Assembly: GCF_030548295.1 (NCBI RefSeq)
Contig: NZ_JAUOSB010000001.1
Coordinates: 1-64,000, forward strand
Direction of reading: 5' to 3'
DNA length: 64,000 nucleotides
Source of the DNA: Wenyingzhuangia sp. 2_MG-2023
GTDB lineage: Bacteria; Bacteroidota; Bacteroidia; Flavobacteriales; Flavobacteriaceae
The position numbers and the translations under genes were made by a program. Positions 1 through 8,622 of the stretch are shown here, one piece after another. The notes under the pieces are model-generated. The model had not been told where the DNA came from, searched no databases, and saw only the letters and a list, made by a program, of their open reading frames with translations. How positions within the stretch are numbered: position 1 is the first letter of the stretch; the number at the start of each line of letters is the position of its first letter.

Positions 1-77
1 TGGGACTTGAACCCATACGGGCATTTCTGCCCACTGGATTTTAAGTCCAGCGTGTCTACCAATTCCACCACTTGAGC
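1..77 (-). tRNA. tRNA-Leu (anticodon TAA), 3' end cut off by window
   Basis: On the minus strand the gene begins at 77 with GCTCAAG. It has a five-base-pair anticodon stem around the loop CTTAAAA (anticodon TAA, reading UUA) and the long variable arm GGGCAGAAATGCCC typical of class II tRNAs, followed by a GGTTCAAGTCC T-arm. About nine bases of the 3' acceptor strand lie before base 1. Its 77 visible bases are identical to those of the next copy. Confidence 0.95.
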
Positions 78-108
78 GTGTGTAAACTAATATCTTTATA
101 AAACTTTG

Positions 109-194
109 TACTCAAGATGGGACTTGAACCCATACGGGCATTTCTGCCCACTGGATTTTAAGTCCAGCGTGTCTACCAATTCCACCACTTGAGC
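109..194 (-). tRNA. tRNA-Leu (anticodon TAA), complete second copy
   Basis: This is a complete 86-nt class II tRNA on the minus strand. The 5' GCTCAAG pairs with 3' CTTGAGT, the anticodon loop is CTTAAAA, the variable arm is long, and no CCA is encoded. It lies 31 bp upstream of the truncated copy in the same orientation, so the two are probably co-transcribed. The two copies are identical where both are visible, which indicates recent duplication or gene conversion. Confidence 0.96.
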
Positions 195-406
195 ATCTAG
201 TTTACACTAAATATTTTGGTATGTTTTATTTCTGTTATAAAGAACGTTTTGCATTTTATAAATGCGAGTGCAAATATAGCAGTTAATTCCATTCATAAAA
301 AAATAAATGATTTTTTTTTTAATTTTTTTTCAATTCAGATAAATACATAGTTTCAAATCTTAATTGAATTTAGTCCGTAAGTTCATTTCTAAGTAAATTT
401 TATCTC

Positions 407-414
407 TATCTTTG
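407..414 (+). promoter_or_regulatory. Bacteroidota -7 box upstream of ctaB
   Basis: TATCTTTG matches the Bacteroidota sigma-A -7 consensus TAnnTTTG. It lies 25 bp before the ctaB ATG, leaving a short leader. No strong -33 TTG is obvious. Confidence 0.55.
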
Positions 415-439
415 CCCAAAATTTAGAATCAAATACTAA

Positions 440-1339
440 ATGTCAAATTCTGATACATCATTGGCAGTTTCCGAAAACACTTTTATGAGCGATTTTAAGC
501 AACTCACCAAATTGGGGCTTTCGCTAAGTGTTGTTTTTTCTGCCGTTGCAGGATATTTACTGGCTGTTGACACCATCAATTACAAAACAGTAACACTCCT
601 AGCCATAGGTGGTTATTTAATGGTGGGAGCTTCCAACGCGTTCAATCAAATTATAGAAAAAGACATTGACAAATTGATGAAGCGTACGCAGAACAGACCT
701 TTGCCTACAGGAAGATACAATGTTACTACAGCAATGATTATTGCGATCAGCTTCACCATTTTAGGTTTGGGTATTTTGTATAGCATCAACGAAAAAAGTG
801 CGCTCTTTGGAGCCATCTCTATATTTTTATACACTTGTGCTTATACTCCGCTTAAAGGCGTTACACCTTTGGCTGTTTTTGTAGGTGCTTTTCCAGGAGC
901 CATTCCTTTTATGCTAGGTTGGGTTGCCGCTACAGATCATTTTGGAATAGAAGCAGGAATTCTATTCATGATTCAGTTCTTTTGGCAATTTCCTCATTTT
1001 TGGGCAATCGGTTGGTTGGGTCATGATGAGTACCTAAAAGCAGGATACAATTTGTTGCCTATGGGAAAACGAGACAAAAAAGCAGTGGTTCAAATATTAA
1101 TTTACACTGTTATGTTGATTTTTGCCTCTATCCTACCGGTATTTAAAATGACAGGAAGCTTTTACATCTTTCCACTAACTGCAGTGCTTATTTTTATCTG
1201 TGGAAGCGTTATTTTTTACTATGGTATTCAATTATACAAAGACTTGAGTAAAAAAACGGCTAAAAAATTAATGTTGGCAAGTGTATTTTACATCACCGTG
1301 GTTCAAATTATTTACATCATCGATAAATTTCTTCATTAA
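440..1339 (+). CDS. ctaB: Protoheme IX farnesyltransferase (heme O synthase)
   Basis: This membrane UbiA-family prenyltransferase adds a farnesyl group to protoheme to make heme O, the precursor of heme A for cytochrome oxidase. The 299-residue protein has the family's prenyl-diphosphate/Mg signature at about residues 69-92 (N-Q-x-x-E-K-D-I-D-K-L-M-x-R-T-x-N-R-P-L-P) and about eight or nine hydrophobic segments. Length is normal for CyoE/CtaB. The ATG at 440 follows a good -7 box. It is the first gene of a tight oxidase cluster; the stop is one base before the next ATG at 1341, so translation is probably coupled. Confidence 0.93.
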   Translation: MSNSDTSLAVSENTFMSDFKQLTKLGLSLSVVFSAVAGYLLAVDTINYKTVTLLAIGGYLMVGASNAFNQIIEKDIDKLMKRTQNRPLPTGRYNVTTAMIIAISFTILGLGILYSINEKSALFGAISIFLYTCAYTPLKGVTPLAVFVGAFPGAIPFMLGWVAATDHFGIEAGILFMIQFFWQFPHFWAIGWLGHDEYLKAGYNLLPMGKRDKKAVVQILIYTVMLIFASILPVFKMTGSFYIFPLTAVLIFICGSVIFYYGIQLYKDLSKKTAKKLMLASVFYITVVQIIYIIDKFLH

Positions 1340-1340
1340 C

Positions 1341-1928
1341 ATGGAAAACACAATAAATATTCAACAAGAGTTAACCGTTGCTAGAAAAAAAGCGGCCAAA
1401 CCAATGTTATGGATCTCCTTAGTCAGCATGACTATGATGTTTGCTGGTTTGGTTAGTGCTTATGTAATTAGTAGCAATAGGGAAGATTGGGTTTCTTTTG
1501 ATTTACCTACTTCTTTGGTGATAAGTACCGTTCTAATTATAATCAGTAGCTTCACAATTCACGCAGCTGTTTACTTTGGAAAAAAAGAAAATAAAAATTT
1601 AACAAGCCTACTTTTAATAATTACTTTAGGGTTAGGAATTGGGTTTGTAATTTCACAATTCAATGGATTTAATGAATTGAAAGCTTCTGGATTATTTTTT
1701 ACAGGACCCAAGAGTTTGATCTCATCTTCCATGCTTATGGTCATTGTAGGTGCTCACTTGCTTCATATATTTGCTGCTCTAATTGTACTGATTGTTATGT
1801 TGACAAAACAACTCTTAGGTAAATATAACAACGGCAACACTTTAGGGCTAGAATTAGGTAGTATTTTCTGGCACTTTTTAGACTTACTATGGATTGCACT
1901 ATTTTTATTCTTTTATTTTAATACTTAA
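1341..1928 (+). CDS. Cytochrome c oxidase subunit III family protein (first copy)
   Basis: This 195-residue heme-copper oxidase subunit III-like protein has five hydrophobic segments. The closing G-x-x-F-W-H-F-L-D-L-L-W-I-A-L-F-x-F-F-Y pattern is the hallmark of subunit III. The ATG at 1341 is chosen because the longer reading frame from 1281 would run back through the ctaB end and add a non-conserved N-terminus. It lies between ctaB and a second subunit III gene, an arrangement common in flavobacteria. Its exact role relative to the second copy cannot be told from sequence. Confidence 0.88.
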   Translation: MENTINIQQELTVARKKAAKPMLWISLVSMTMMFAGLVSAYVISSNREDWVSFDLPTSLVISTVLIIISSFTIHAAVYFGKKENKNLTSLLLIITLGLGIGFVISQFNGFNELKASGLFFTGPKSLISSSMLMVIVGAHLLHIFAALIVLIVMLTKQLLGKYNNGNTLGLELGSIFWHFLDLLWIALFLFFYFNT

Positions 1929-1989
1929 TCTAAATTTATAAATTTGTCTTTCGAACGAAAACCGAAATAAACAAACAATAATAACTCTT

Positions 1990-2964
1990 ATGAAAGCAAC
2001 AACTGCTGATCAAGTCGCAAATGTATGGGAAGGTGGAACAACTAAACCCTTAGGTGCTAGTTATGGAAAAATGATGATGTGGTTCTTCATTTTATCCGAT
2101 GCTTTAACTTTCGCAGGTTTCTTATCTGCTTATGGATTGACTCGTTTCAAATTCATTGACATATGGCCTATTGCCGATGAAGTATTCACTCACTTTCCAT
2201 TTATCCACGGAACTTATCCAATGTATTATGTTGCATTGATGACATTTATTTTGATATTTTCATCTGTAACCATGGTATTGGCGGTAGATGCTGGTCATCA
2301 AATGAAACGTAACAAAGTAATTACGTACATGTTTTTAACTATTATTGGAGGTTTGATCTTTGTGGGTTCTCAAGCTTGGGAATGGAAAAACTTCATCAAA
2401 GGTGAATACGGTGCTGTTCAATTAAAAGATGGTAAAATTATTCAGTTTGTAGATAAAGAAGGAAAACAAATTGCTTTAGAAGCGTTTGCAACTCCTGACA
2501 ATCAACTTGTAGAACACACTCGTAACAACGGATTGTGGTTTTCTGAAGGAAAAACTACTTATGAATACACTACAGAAGGAATTGTAGAGGCATTCAAACA
2601 CAATCCATCTGTTGGAATTCGTTTGGAAAAGATAAACCCTGAAACAAAACAAAAAATTGTTATTCAGGACAAAGCAGAAGCTTTAAAGTTTTTAGAGCAA
2701 TCATCAAGAGTAGTAAGAGGTGCTAACTTAGAGGTAAACGAATACGGTTCAAGTCAATTTGCTGATTTCTTTTTCTTCATTACAGGTTTTCACGGTTTCC
2801 ACGTATGTTCTGGTATTGCCATCAACATTATCATTTTCGTAAATGTATTGTTAGGTACTTACGAGAAGAGAGGACACTATGAAATGGTTGAGAAAGTTGG
2901 ATTGTACTGGCACTTTGTAGATTTAGTGTGGGTATTTGTATTTACATTCTTCTACTTAGTTTAA
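1990..2964 (+). CDS. Cytochrome c oxidase subunit III with large soluble insertion
   Basis: This second subunit III is 324 residues, against roughly 200 for the neighbouring copy. Residues 27-130 and 255-324 carry the usual membrane helices, including G-F-H-G-F-H-V and the terminal W-H-F-V-D-x-V-W-V-F-V-F-T-F-F-Y. Between them, about residues 136-255 form a charged, soluble insertion that should face one side of the membrane. Subunit III stabilises the oxidase core and its oxygen supply. It belongs to the ctaB-subunit IV cluster; catalytic subunits I and II are not in the window. Confidence 0.9.
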   Translation: MKATTADQVANVWEGGTTKPLGASYGKMMMWFFILSDALTFAGFLSAYGLTRFKFIDIWPIADEVFTHFPFIHGTYPMYYVALMTFILIFSSVTMVLAVDAGHQMKRNKVITYMFLTIIGGLIFVGSQAWEWKNFIKGEYGAVQLKDGKIIQFVDKEGKQIALEAFATPDNQLVEHTRNNGLWFSEGKTTYEYTTEGIVEAFKHNPSVGIRLEKINPETKQKIVIQDKAEALKFLEQSSRVVRGANLEVNEYGSSQFADFFFFITGFHGFHVCSGIAINIIIFVNVLLGTYEKRGHYEMVEKVGLYWHFVDLVWVFVFTFFYLV

Positions 2965-2994
2965 TTATAAAAAAAGCAAAAACATAAGTATATT

Positions 2995-3339
2995 ATGGCA
3001 CAACACGAATCAAACACTACGTTAATCTGGAAAGTATTCGGATTCTTATCATTAGTAACTATCGTAGAGGTAATCTTAGGAATTATCAAACCTCACGGAT
3101 TGCATTATACAAATTTCTTAGGAACATCTTTGTTAAACTGGATTTTTATCATCTTAACATTGGTAAAAGCAGCAGGTATCATGTGGTACTTTATGCACCT
3201 AAACCACGAGCGTAAAAACTTTTTAAACTCTATCGTACTTCCTTTGATTATCTTAATCCCTTATTTGATAACTTTGTTATTGATTGAAGGAGGATATTTA
3301 CACGATACTTTAGCTCCTTTAGTGAACTGGAAATATTAA
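2995..3339 (+). CDS. Cytochrome c oxidase subunit IV (prokaryotic type)
   Basis: This 114-residue protein has three hydrophobic segments (about residues 14-32, 43-65 and 76-98). The M-W-Y-F-M-H-L-N-H-E-R pattern follows the second helix, as in the CyoD/CtaF-like subunit IV family. It is an accessory membrane subunit of the terminal oxidase. It follows subunit III by 30 bp and ends just before a rho-independent terminator at 3368-3393, so it probably closes the first transcript of the oxidase cluster. Confidence 0.88.
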   Translation: MAQHESNTTLIWKVFGFLSLVTIVEVILGIIKPHGLHYTNFLGTSLLNWIFIILTLVKAAGIMWYFMHLNHERKNFLNSIVLPLIILIPYLITLLLIEGGYLHDTLAPLVNWKY

Positions 3340-3367
3340 TTCACCACATCGTGAGTTACAACTATAC

Positions 3368-3393
3368 AAAAGGTGGATTTATCCACCTTTTTT
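3368..3393 (+). terminator. Rho-independent terminator after oxidase subunit IV
   Basis: AAAGGTGGAT pairs with ATCCACCTTT around a very short loop and is followed by a run of six T. It separates subunit IV from the next gene. Confidence 0.75.
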
Positions 3394-3414
3394 AGTACCC
3401 AAATGATAATAATT

Positions 3415-4071
3415 ATGAAGAAAACAATCATTCTTTCTCTCCTTTTTATAGGTCCCTTGGCGTTTTTTATCTTTTTGTCTATGGGAGAGGTAAATTTTAA
3501 ACCTTGCGAAACTTTTAAAACCAATGTGATAGAAGTTGCTAATTTTAAAAAAGACACAACTTCTTTTAAAAACAACATCAACATTGTTCATTTTTTAGGA
3601 AAGAATCCAAATTTAAAAGACACACAGCTTTTCAACATCAATGAAGTTGCTTTTAAAAAATTAGCCAAATACAAAAAATTTCAGATGATTTCTTTTTATG
3701 TTGGTGAAAACAATCCAAAGATAGAAATCATTAAAAATAGATTGATAAAAACAAATGGAAGTGAAGATTTATACAAATGGAAATTTATTTGTTTAGACTC
3801 ACTACAAACACAAACACTTTACAATTCTCTGAAAACAAAATCTTCTTTAGATCATAATTTTGCATCCGACGATGCGTTTATAATAGACAAAAAAAACAAT
3901 CAAAGAGGAAGAACAGACGATGATAAACTTGGAGAAGACGTTTTTTGTTACAATATGCTATCTGTAAACGATTTAAAAAACAAATTGGTAACAGACACTA
4001 AAAATGTATTTTACGAACAAGAAGTATCCACAACATCCAGAAAAGAAAGATTAGGAAAAGATGAAAAATAA
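3415..4071 (+). CDS. Conserved hypothetical membrane-anchored protein next to SCO1
   Basis: This 218-residue protein of unknown family has one N-terminal hydrophobic segment (about residues 3-21), so it is probably anchored with its bulk in the periplasm. The rest is lysine-rich, with no motif I recognise; three cysteines (about 32, 143 and 177) are spread out. The ATG at 3415 is chosen because the longer frame starts inside the terminator hairpin. The last 11 bases overlap the SCO1 gene, so the two are co-translated. Its place between oxidase subunits and a copper chaperone suggests a part in oxidase assembly; this is inference from context only. Confidence 0.75.
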   Translation: MKKTIILSLLFIGPLAFFIFLSMGEVNFKPCETFKTNVIEVANFKKDTTSFKNNINIVHFLGKNPNLKDTQLFNINEVAFKKLAKYKKFQMISFYVGENNPKIEIIKNRLIKTNGSEDLYKWKFICLDSLQTQTLYNSLKTKSSLDHNFASDDAFIIDKKNNQRGRTDDDKLGEDVFCYNMLSVNDLKNKLVTDTKNVFYEQEVSTTSRKERLGKDEK

Positions 4072-4756
4072 ATACTCTTATGTAGGAATTGCTTTAATTG
4101 TCCTACTTTTTGGAGCGTTTGTAGTTAGAAATTACAAACACCATTTAGAACCTAGAAATAGAACCACACAAGAACAGAAAGAAGAAGAACTGAACCCTAG
4201 CGGTTTGACGTATTTTGAAATTGATCACAAAGCCAGAAAAATGCCTGATTTTGTTTTTACAGATCAAAACAATCAAACTATTTCTAATGTTGATTATAAT
4301 GGAAAAGTTTTTGTTGTAGAATTTTTCTTTACTACTTGCCCTTCCATCTGTCCGATTATGAACAGAAACATGTTGACTATAGAAAAGGAATTTGGAAAAA
4401 GAGACGATTTTGGAATTGCATCTTTCACCATAAATCCAACCGTAGACACTCCTATCAAACTAAAAGAATATGCAGAAAATTATGGAGTTACTAGTTTAAA
4501 CTGGCATTTCTTAACAGGTGATAGAGAAACCATTTACGAAATGGCCAACAAAGGCTTGAATATTTTTGCAGAATTGAATCCTGAAGTTGAAGGTGGTTTT
4601 GAACACCAAGGTTTTTTTGCGTTGGTAGACAAGAATGGTTTTTTAAGATCTCGTAAAGATCCATACGGAAACCCTAAAATTTATTACCAAGGTACCGACG
4701 AAAAAGAAGTAGCATTGCTAATAGAAGACATACAATTATTATTAGAAAATGAATAG
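4061..4756 (+). CDS. SCO1/SenC copper chaperone for cytochrome oxidase
   Basis: This membrane-anchored thioredoxin-fold protein delivers copper to the CuA site of subunit II. One N-terminal helix (residues 7-23) precedes the fold. The copper-binding C-P-S-I-C is at residues 93-97 in F-F-T-T-C-P-S-I-C-P-I-M-N, and a candidate ligand histidine sits near residue 188 in G-F-E-H-Q-G-F-F-A-L-V. Length (231) is typical. It overlaps the preceding gene by 11 bp and is followed two bases later by the DUF420 gene. Confidence 0.92.
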   Translation: MKNKYSYVGIALIVLLFGAFVVRNYKHHLEPRNRTTQEQKEEELNPSGLTYFEIDHKARKMPDFVFTDQNNQTISNVDYNGKVFVVEFFFTTCPSICPIMNRNMLTIEKEFGKRDDFGIASFTINPTVDTPIKLKEYAENYGVTSLNWHFLTGDRETIYEMANKGLNIFAELNPEVEGGFEHQGFFALVDKNGFLRSRKDPYGNPKIYYQGTDEKEVALLIEDIQLLLENE

Positions 4757-4758
4757 TC

Positions 4759-5274
4759 ATGAAAAAACAAACTAAAAACTACAAACAACTCATCACCCTA
4801 TTATCCATTGTAATTCCCGTAGTTGTTGTCATATTGTTTAGTGTAAAATTAGACATTACATTGCCTGTATTCTTACCTCCTATTTACGCTACAATCAATG
4901 CAATTACGGCAGTACTCTTAGTTGTTGCTGTAGTTTTTGTTAAAAAAGGAGATATTAAAAAACATGAATTGTGCATAAAAGCGGCATTAGTTTGTTCAAC
5001 ATTATTTTTGGTGTTCTATGTGCTGTATCACATGACTAGTGATTCCACCAAATACGGAGGTGAAGGAGTTATTAAATACATCTATTACTTTATTTTAATC
5101 ACACATATTATACTATCTGTTGTTGTTATTCCATTGGTATTGACCACCTTTGTAAGAGGAATTAATATGGAAGTAGAAAAGCACCGAAAAATAGCCAAAT
5201 ACACTTTCCCAATATGGTTGTATGTAGCCGTAACTGGGGTGGTGGTTTATATGATGATCAATCCATACTATTAA
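4759..5274 (+). CDS. DUF420 integral membrane protein (oxidase-associated)
   Basis: The 171-residue protein has five predicted membrane segments (about residues 11-28, 35-59, 72-92, 112-134 and 148-168). Conserved histidines lie in the membrane region, for example the Y-H-M-T near residue 96. This matches the DUF420/CtaM-like family found with SCO and oxidase genes. Function is not firmly established for the whole family; assembly of heme-copper oxidase is the usual suggestion. It is packed between SCO1 (2 bp) and the small CxxC protein (1 bp). Confidence 0.85.
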   Translation: MKKQTKNYKQLITLLSIVIPVVVVILFSVKLDITLPVFLPPIYATINAITAVLLVVAVVFVKKGDIKKHELCIKAALVCSTLFLVFYVLYHMTSDSTKYGGEGVIKYIYYFILITHIILSVVVIPLVLTTFVRGINMEVEKHRKIAKYTFPIWLYVAVTGVVVYMMINPYY

Positions 5275-5275
5275 G

Positions 5276-5491
5276 ATGAAGCGTATACAATTCCTAATTT
5301 TATTTTCATTATTAAGTTCAATTCCCTTTGGTTATAGCCAGTGTGCTATGTGTAAAGCTGTGGTAGAAAATGGAGATTCAGGATTGGCTGAAGGTCTGAA
5401 TGATGGAATTGTTACATTGATGGTGATTCCTTATATTTTAGTTGCTATCATAGCCTTTATTTTATGGAGGAATTATCAAAAAAACAAATAG
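5276..5491 (+). CDS. Small membrane protein with CAMC motif
   Basis: This 71-residue protein has a signal peptide (about residues 1-21, ending G-Y-S-Q), then Q-C-A-M-C, then a single membrane helix (about residues 45-64) and a basic end. The C-x-x-C just outside the membrane could bind copper or heme or form a disulfide. Position at the end of the SCO1/DUF420 cluster supports a role in oxidase maturation, which is inference. It is short but has strong coding character and is spaced 1 bp from the gene before and 2 bp from ksgA. Confidence 0.8.
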   Translation: MKRIQFLILFSLLSSIPFGYSQCAMCKAVVENGDSGLAEGLNDGIVTLMVIPYILVAIIAFILWRNYQKNK

Positions 5492-5493
5492 AT

Positions 5494-6279
5494 ATGTCAG
5501 TAAGAGCAAAAAAACATTTAGGGCAACATTTTTTAACCGATGAAAGTATTGCAGAAAAAATTGCTGATATATTGTCAGAAAAAGGATACAACCAAGTACT
5601 AGAAATAGGACCCGGAATGGGAATGATGACTAAGTATTTGTTGAAAAAAAAATACACAACGCATGTAATAGAAATAGACGATGAGTCTGTAGAATATTTA
5701 CAAGCACACTACCTCCATTTGGGACCAAGAATTTATGGAAAAGATTTTTTGAAAATGGATTTATCCGAAATTTTCAAAGGAGAGCAATTTGCAATTATTG
5801 GTAACTTTCCTTATAATATTTCTAGTCAAATTGTTTTCAAAACTATCGAAAATAGAGCTTCTATTCCAGAATTTGGAGGAATGTTTCAAAAAGAAGTAGC
5901 TCAAAGAATATGTGCTCCTCCTGGTAGCAAAACTTACGGAATTATTTCAGTCTTAACACAAGCTTATTACAACACCGAATATTTGTTTACCGTTCCTCCA
6001 ACCGTTTTCAATCCGCCTCCAAGGGTAGAATCTGGTGTTTTAGTTATGAAGCGAAAAGAAAGTTTAACCCTTAGTGTTCCAGACAGATTGTTCAAACATG
6101 TGGTAAAAACAGCATTCGGACAAAGACGTAAAACGTTAAGAAATAGTTTAAAAAGCTTAAACCTATCCGATGATTTAAGAACAAATCCTATCTTTGACAA
6201 GCGTCCAGAACAAATTTCTGTTGAAGGATTTACAGAACTAACTGCTTTAATTGAACAAGATGGAATTTCAAATCAATAA
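5494..6279 (+). CDS. rsmA: 16S rRNA dimethyladenosine transferase (RsmA/KsgA)
   Basis: It dimethylates two adjacent adenines in the 3' hairpin of 16S rRNA using S-adenosylmethionine. The protein starts [14 protein letters not shown], the family N-terminus, so the ATG at 5494 is preferred to the in-frame one 30 bases earlier inside the upstream gene. Motif I is E-I-G-P-G-M-G near residues 35-41, and the catalytic N-F-P-Y is near residue 105. The 261 residues are normal. The end overlaps mgtE by 20 bp. Confidence 0.95.
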   Translation: MSVRAKKHLGQHFLTDESIAEKIADILSEKGYNQVLEIGPGMGMMTKYLLKKKYTTHVIEIDDESVEYLQAHYLHLGPRIYGKDFLKMDLSEIFKGEQFAIIGNFPYNISSQIVFKTIENRASIPEFGGMFQKEVAQRICAPPGSKTYGIISVLTQAYYNTEYLFTVPPTVFNPPPRVESGVLVMKRKESLTLSVPDRLFKHVVKTAFGQRRKTLRNSLKSLNLSDDLRTNPIFDKRPEQISVEGFTELTALIEQDGISNQ

Positions 6280-7609
6280 AGAATTCATCAACCATGCATC
6301 TCTTTTAATTGCCAACAACGACATACAGCAACTAACCGAGATTTTTTCTAATGTGCATTATGCCGATTTGGCCGAACTTTTTGAAGAAATAGAGCCTGAT
6401 TTGGCTGTTGCAATCATCAAAATTTTAGATACGGACAAAACTTCTGATGCTATTGTAGAACTAGACGAAGATTATCGTGAAGAAATTTTAAAACGAATGT
6501 CTTCTGCTGAAATTGCTAAAGAAGTTGACGAGTTAGAATCTGACGATGCTGCTGATGTACTTTCTGAATTGTCTGAAGAACAGAAAGAAGAGGTTATTTC
6601 TAAAATAGAAGATGTTGAGCACGCAAAAGACATTGTAGATCTTTTACGTTACGATGAAGATACTGCAGGAGGTTTGATGGGAAAAGAGTTGGTAAAAGTA
6701 AAAAACTTCTGGACCAACTTACGAAGCATTAAAGAAATGCGACTACAGGCCGAGGATATTGAAAGAGTGTACACTATTTACGTAGTGGATGACAACGATG
6801 TTCTAAAAGGGAGACTTTCTTTAAAAAGTTTGTTAACAACGTCTACCAAAAGTTTGGTAAACGACGTTTATACACCTTCTATTACTTCTGTAAAAGTAGA
6901 TGACAAAGCCGAAGATGTTGCCAAAATCATGCAAAAATACGATTTGGTTGTGGTTGCTGTAGTAGATGAAATGAATCGCTTAGTTGGTCAAATTACCATT
7001 GATGACATTGTCGATATCATTAAAGACGAAGCAGAAAGAGATTACCAAATAGCGGCAGGTATTACTGACGATGTTGAAGCGAGTGATTCAGTTTTAGAAT
7101 TGACAAAAGCAAGACTTCCTTGGTTAATTTTAGGTCTTTTGGGAGGTTTTTGCTCTGGTGGAATTATGGGAAATTTCGGAGCTATTTTTAATGACTATCC
7201 TATGTTGTTCTTTTATACACCTCTTATTGCTGCTCTTGCAGGGAATGTTGGTGTACAATCTTCTGCTATTATTGTACAAGGTCTGGCCAATAACAATATA
7301 AAAGGTAGTATGTGGGATCGAATGCTGAAAGAAATTGGTTTGAGTTTGGTGAACGGACTTGCTCTAGGAACTCTTATTATTGGTTATGGTTTTATCCGTC
7401 AATATGATTTTTTGATTAGTTTGACCATTGCTTCTTCTTTGGTAATTGTAATTATTATTGCTGCATTGATAGGAACCTTTGTACCTATTGTCTTAGATAA
7501 AAAAGGGATAGATCCTGCACTTGCAACTGGACCTTTTATTACCACTAGTAATGATATTTTTGGAATTTTTATTTACTTCTCTATTGCTCGACTGATACTT
7601 CCTATATAA
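6260..7609 (+). CDS. mgtE: Magnesium transporter MgtE
   Basis: This homodimeric Mg2+ channel has an acidic N-terminal helical domain (residues 1-130, rich in E-E-I-E and D-E-L-E-S-D-D-A), two CBS domains (about 135-255) and a five-helix membrane pore (about 280-449) with [13 protein letters not shown]. The 449 residues are standard. The ATG at 6260 is preferred over a TTG nine bases earlier. The CBS and N domains are known to close the pore when cytoplasmic Mg2+ is high. Confidence 0.95.
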   Translation: MEFQINKEFINHASLLIANNDIQQLTEIFSNVHYADLAELFEEIEPDLAVAIIKILDTDKTSDAIVELDEDYREEILKRMSSAEIAKEVDELESDDAADVLSELSEEQKEEVISKIEDVEHAKDIVDLLRYDEDTAGGLMGKELVKVKNFWTNLRSIKEMRLQAEDIERVYTIYVVDDNDVLKGRLSLKSLLTTSTKSLVNDVYTPSITSVKVDDKAEDVAKIMQKYDLVVVAVVDEMNRLVGQITIDDIVDIIKDEAERDYQIAAGITDDVEASDSVLELTKARLPWLILGLLGGFCSGGIMGNFGAIFNDYPMLFFYTPLIAALAGNVGVQSSAIIVQGLANNNIKGSMWDRMLKEIGLSLVNGLALGTLIIGYGFIRQYDFLISLTIASSLVIVIIIAALIGTFVPIVLDKKGIDPALATGPFITTSNDIFGIFIYFSIARLILPI

Positions 7610-7618
7610 ATTCTGCTA

Positions 7619-8017
7619 ATGTCTATTGTATACGCTATCTTAGCCATGATTTTTTTTGGTGTTGCTGTTTTCTTTTACAAGCAAGGAACTCCTTTTTTCT
7701 CTACAGGTTTGGGTGCAGCTATTTTTATCATGAGTCATATGGTTGTCTTAGGTGTTTTGTCTTTGGTAGAAAAAACCAAATTTGATGGAAAACATTTCAA
7801 ATTAATTGCTGTGGGTGGTATTTTGGGAGGCTTGGCTCAAGTTTGTTTCTTTTTAGCCTTAAAACACGGAAAACTAAGCACAGTAGTTCCAATCAGAAAC
7901 ATGGCCCTTTTAATCACAATAGCACTGGGAGTTTTCTTTTTAGGAGAACAGTTAACTACTGTAAAAGTTATTGGAATTGTACTAGGATTGATTTCTGTAA
8001 TTTTGGTTACCTTTTAA
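7619..8017 (+). CDS. Small four-helix DMT/EamA-type transporter
   Basis: The 132-residue protein has four membrane helices (about 1-19, 28-50, 60-82 and 85-131 with a short turn). G-x-x-G-G-x-A-Q-V-x-F-F-x-A-L at the third helix is typical of half-size drug/metabolite transporters that work as dimers. Substrate unknown. It follows mgtE by 9 bp and is probably in the same transcript. Confidence 0.75.
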   Translation: MSIVYAILAMIFFGVAVFFYKQGTPFFSTGLGAAIFIMSHMVVLGVLSLVEKTKFDGKHFKLIAVGGILGGLAQVCFFLALKHGKLSTVVPIRNMALLITIALGVFFLGEQLTTVKVIGIVLGLISVILVTF

Positions 8018-8198
8018 CTTACAAACAGTTAATTGAAACAAAGTTTTTCCAAAATCACCTTATTTTCACTTAACACACCTATCATTTACTGGTGTTTAAG
8101 ACTTAAGCAACTGATATTTAACAGACTATTTCTGAACTTTGTTTTTTAGCTTCGTATGAGTCGCAATCTTCAATATCAACTTTTTAAAACAAACTGTT

Positions 8199-8603
8199 AT
8201 GTATAAAAAAGATTACATTCTAAGACTCATCACTACACTTACAGATGCACTAAATGAAATTGTTCATGGCATTAAAAATGATGATACCGAAGATGCTAAA
8301 ATTAAAATAGATCAATGTTATAAAATGCTAGGCAATGACTCTACTTTCTTTTTAAAACAAAACACAGAAGACATCCGAGATTTTTTCGATTCAAAAGAAG
8401 AAGGCATCATGGATAAACTGAATTTACTTTCCAAAATCATGTACCAAGATAGTTTGTTAGAAAACAACAAAGACCAAAAAATCAAGATCATGAAAAAATC
8501 TATCCTTTTATTAGAATATCACATTGATCATTCTAAAGAATACTATTTTGAAGACATCAACAAATTAAGCGTTATGAAAAACAACCTAAAAAGCTTAACC
8601 TAA
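8199..8603 (+). CDS. Small all-helical protein of unknown function
   Basis: This 134-residue protein appears all-helical and soluble, with no signal peptide. The opening D-Y-I-L-R-L-I-T-T-L-T-D-A-L-N-E-I and the scattered L/I heptads resemble uncharacterised helical families such as DUF6483, but I cannot assign it firmly. A 181-bp gap separates it from the preceding transporter, so it probably has its own promoter. It faces the convergent EamA gene, with 19 bp between the stops. No function is proposed. Confidence 0.65.
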   Translation: MYKKDYILRLITTLTDALNEIVHGIKNDDTEDAKIKIDQCYKMLGNDSTFFLKQNTEDIRDFFDSKEEGIMDKLNLLSKIMYQDSLLENNKDQKIKIMKKSILLLEYHIDHSKEYYFEDINKLSVMKNNLKSLT

Positions 8604-8622
8604 AATATTTTGACAATCTATT

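Noticed and set aside
1-194. Repeat pair as CRISPR or integrative-element attachment sites
   Set aside because: The repeats are complete tRNA genes, and no integrase or other mobility gene is in the window.
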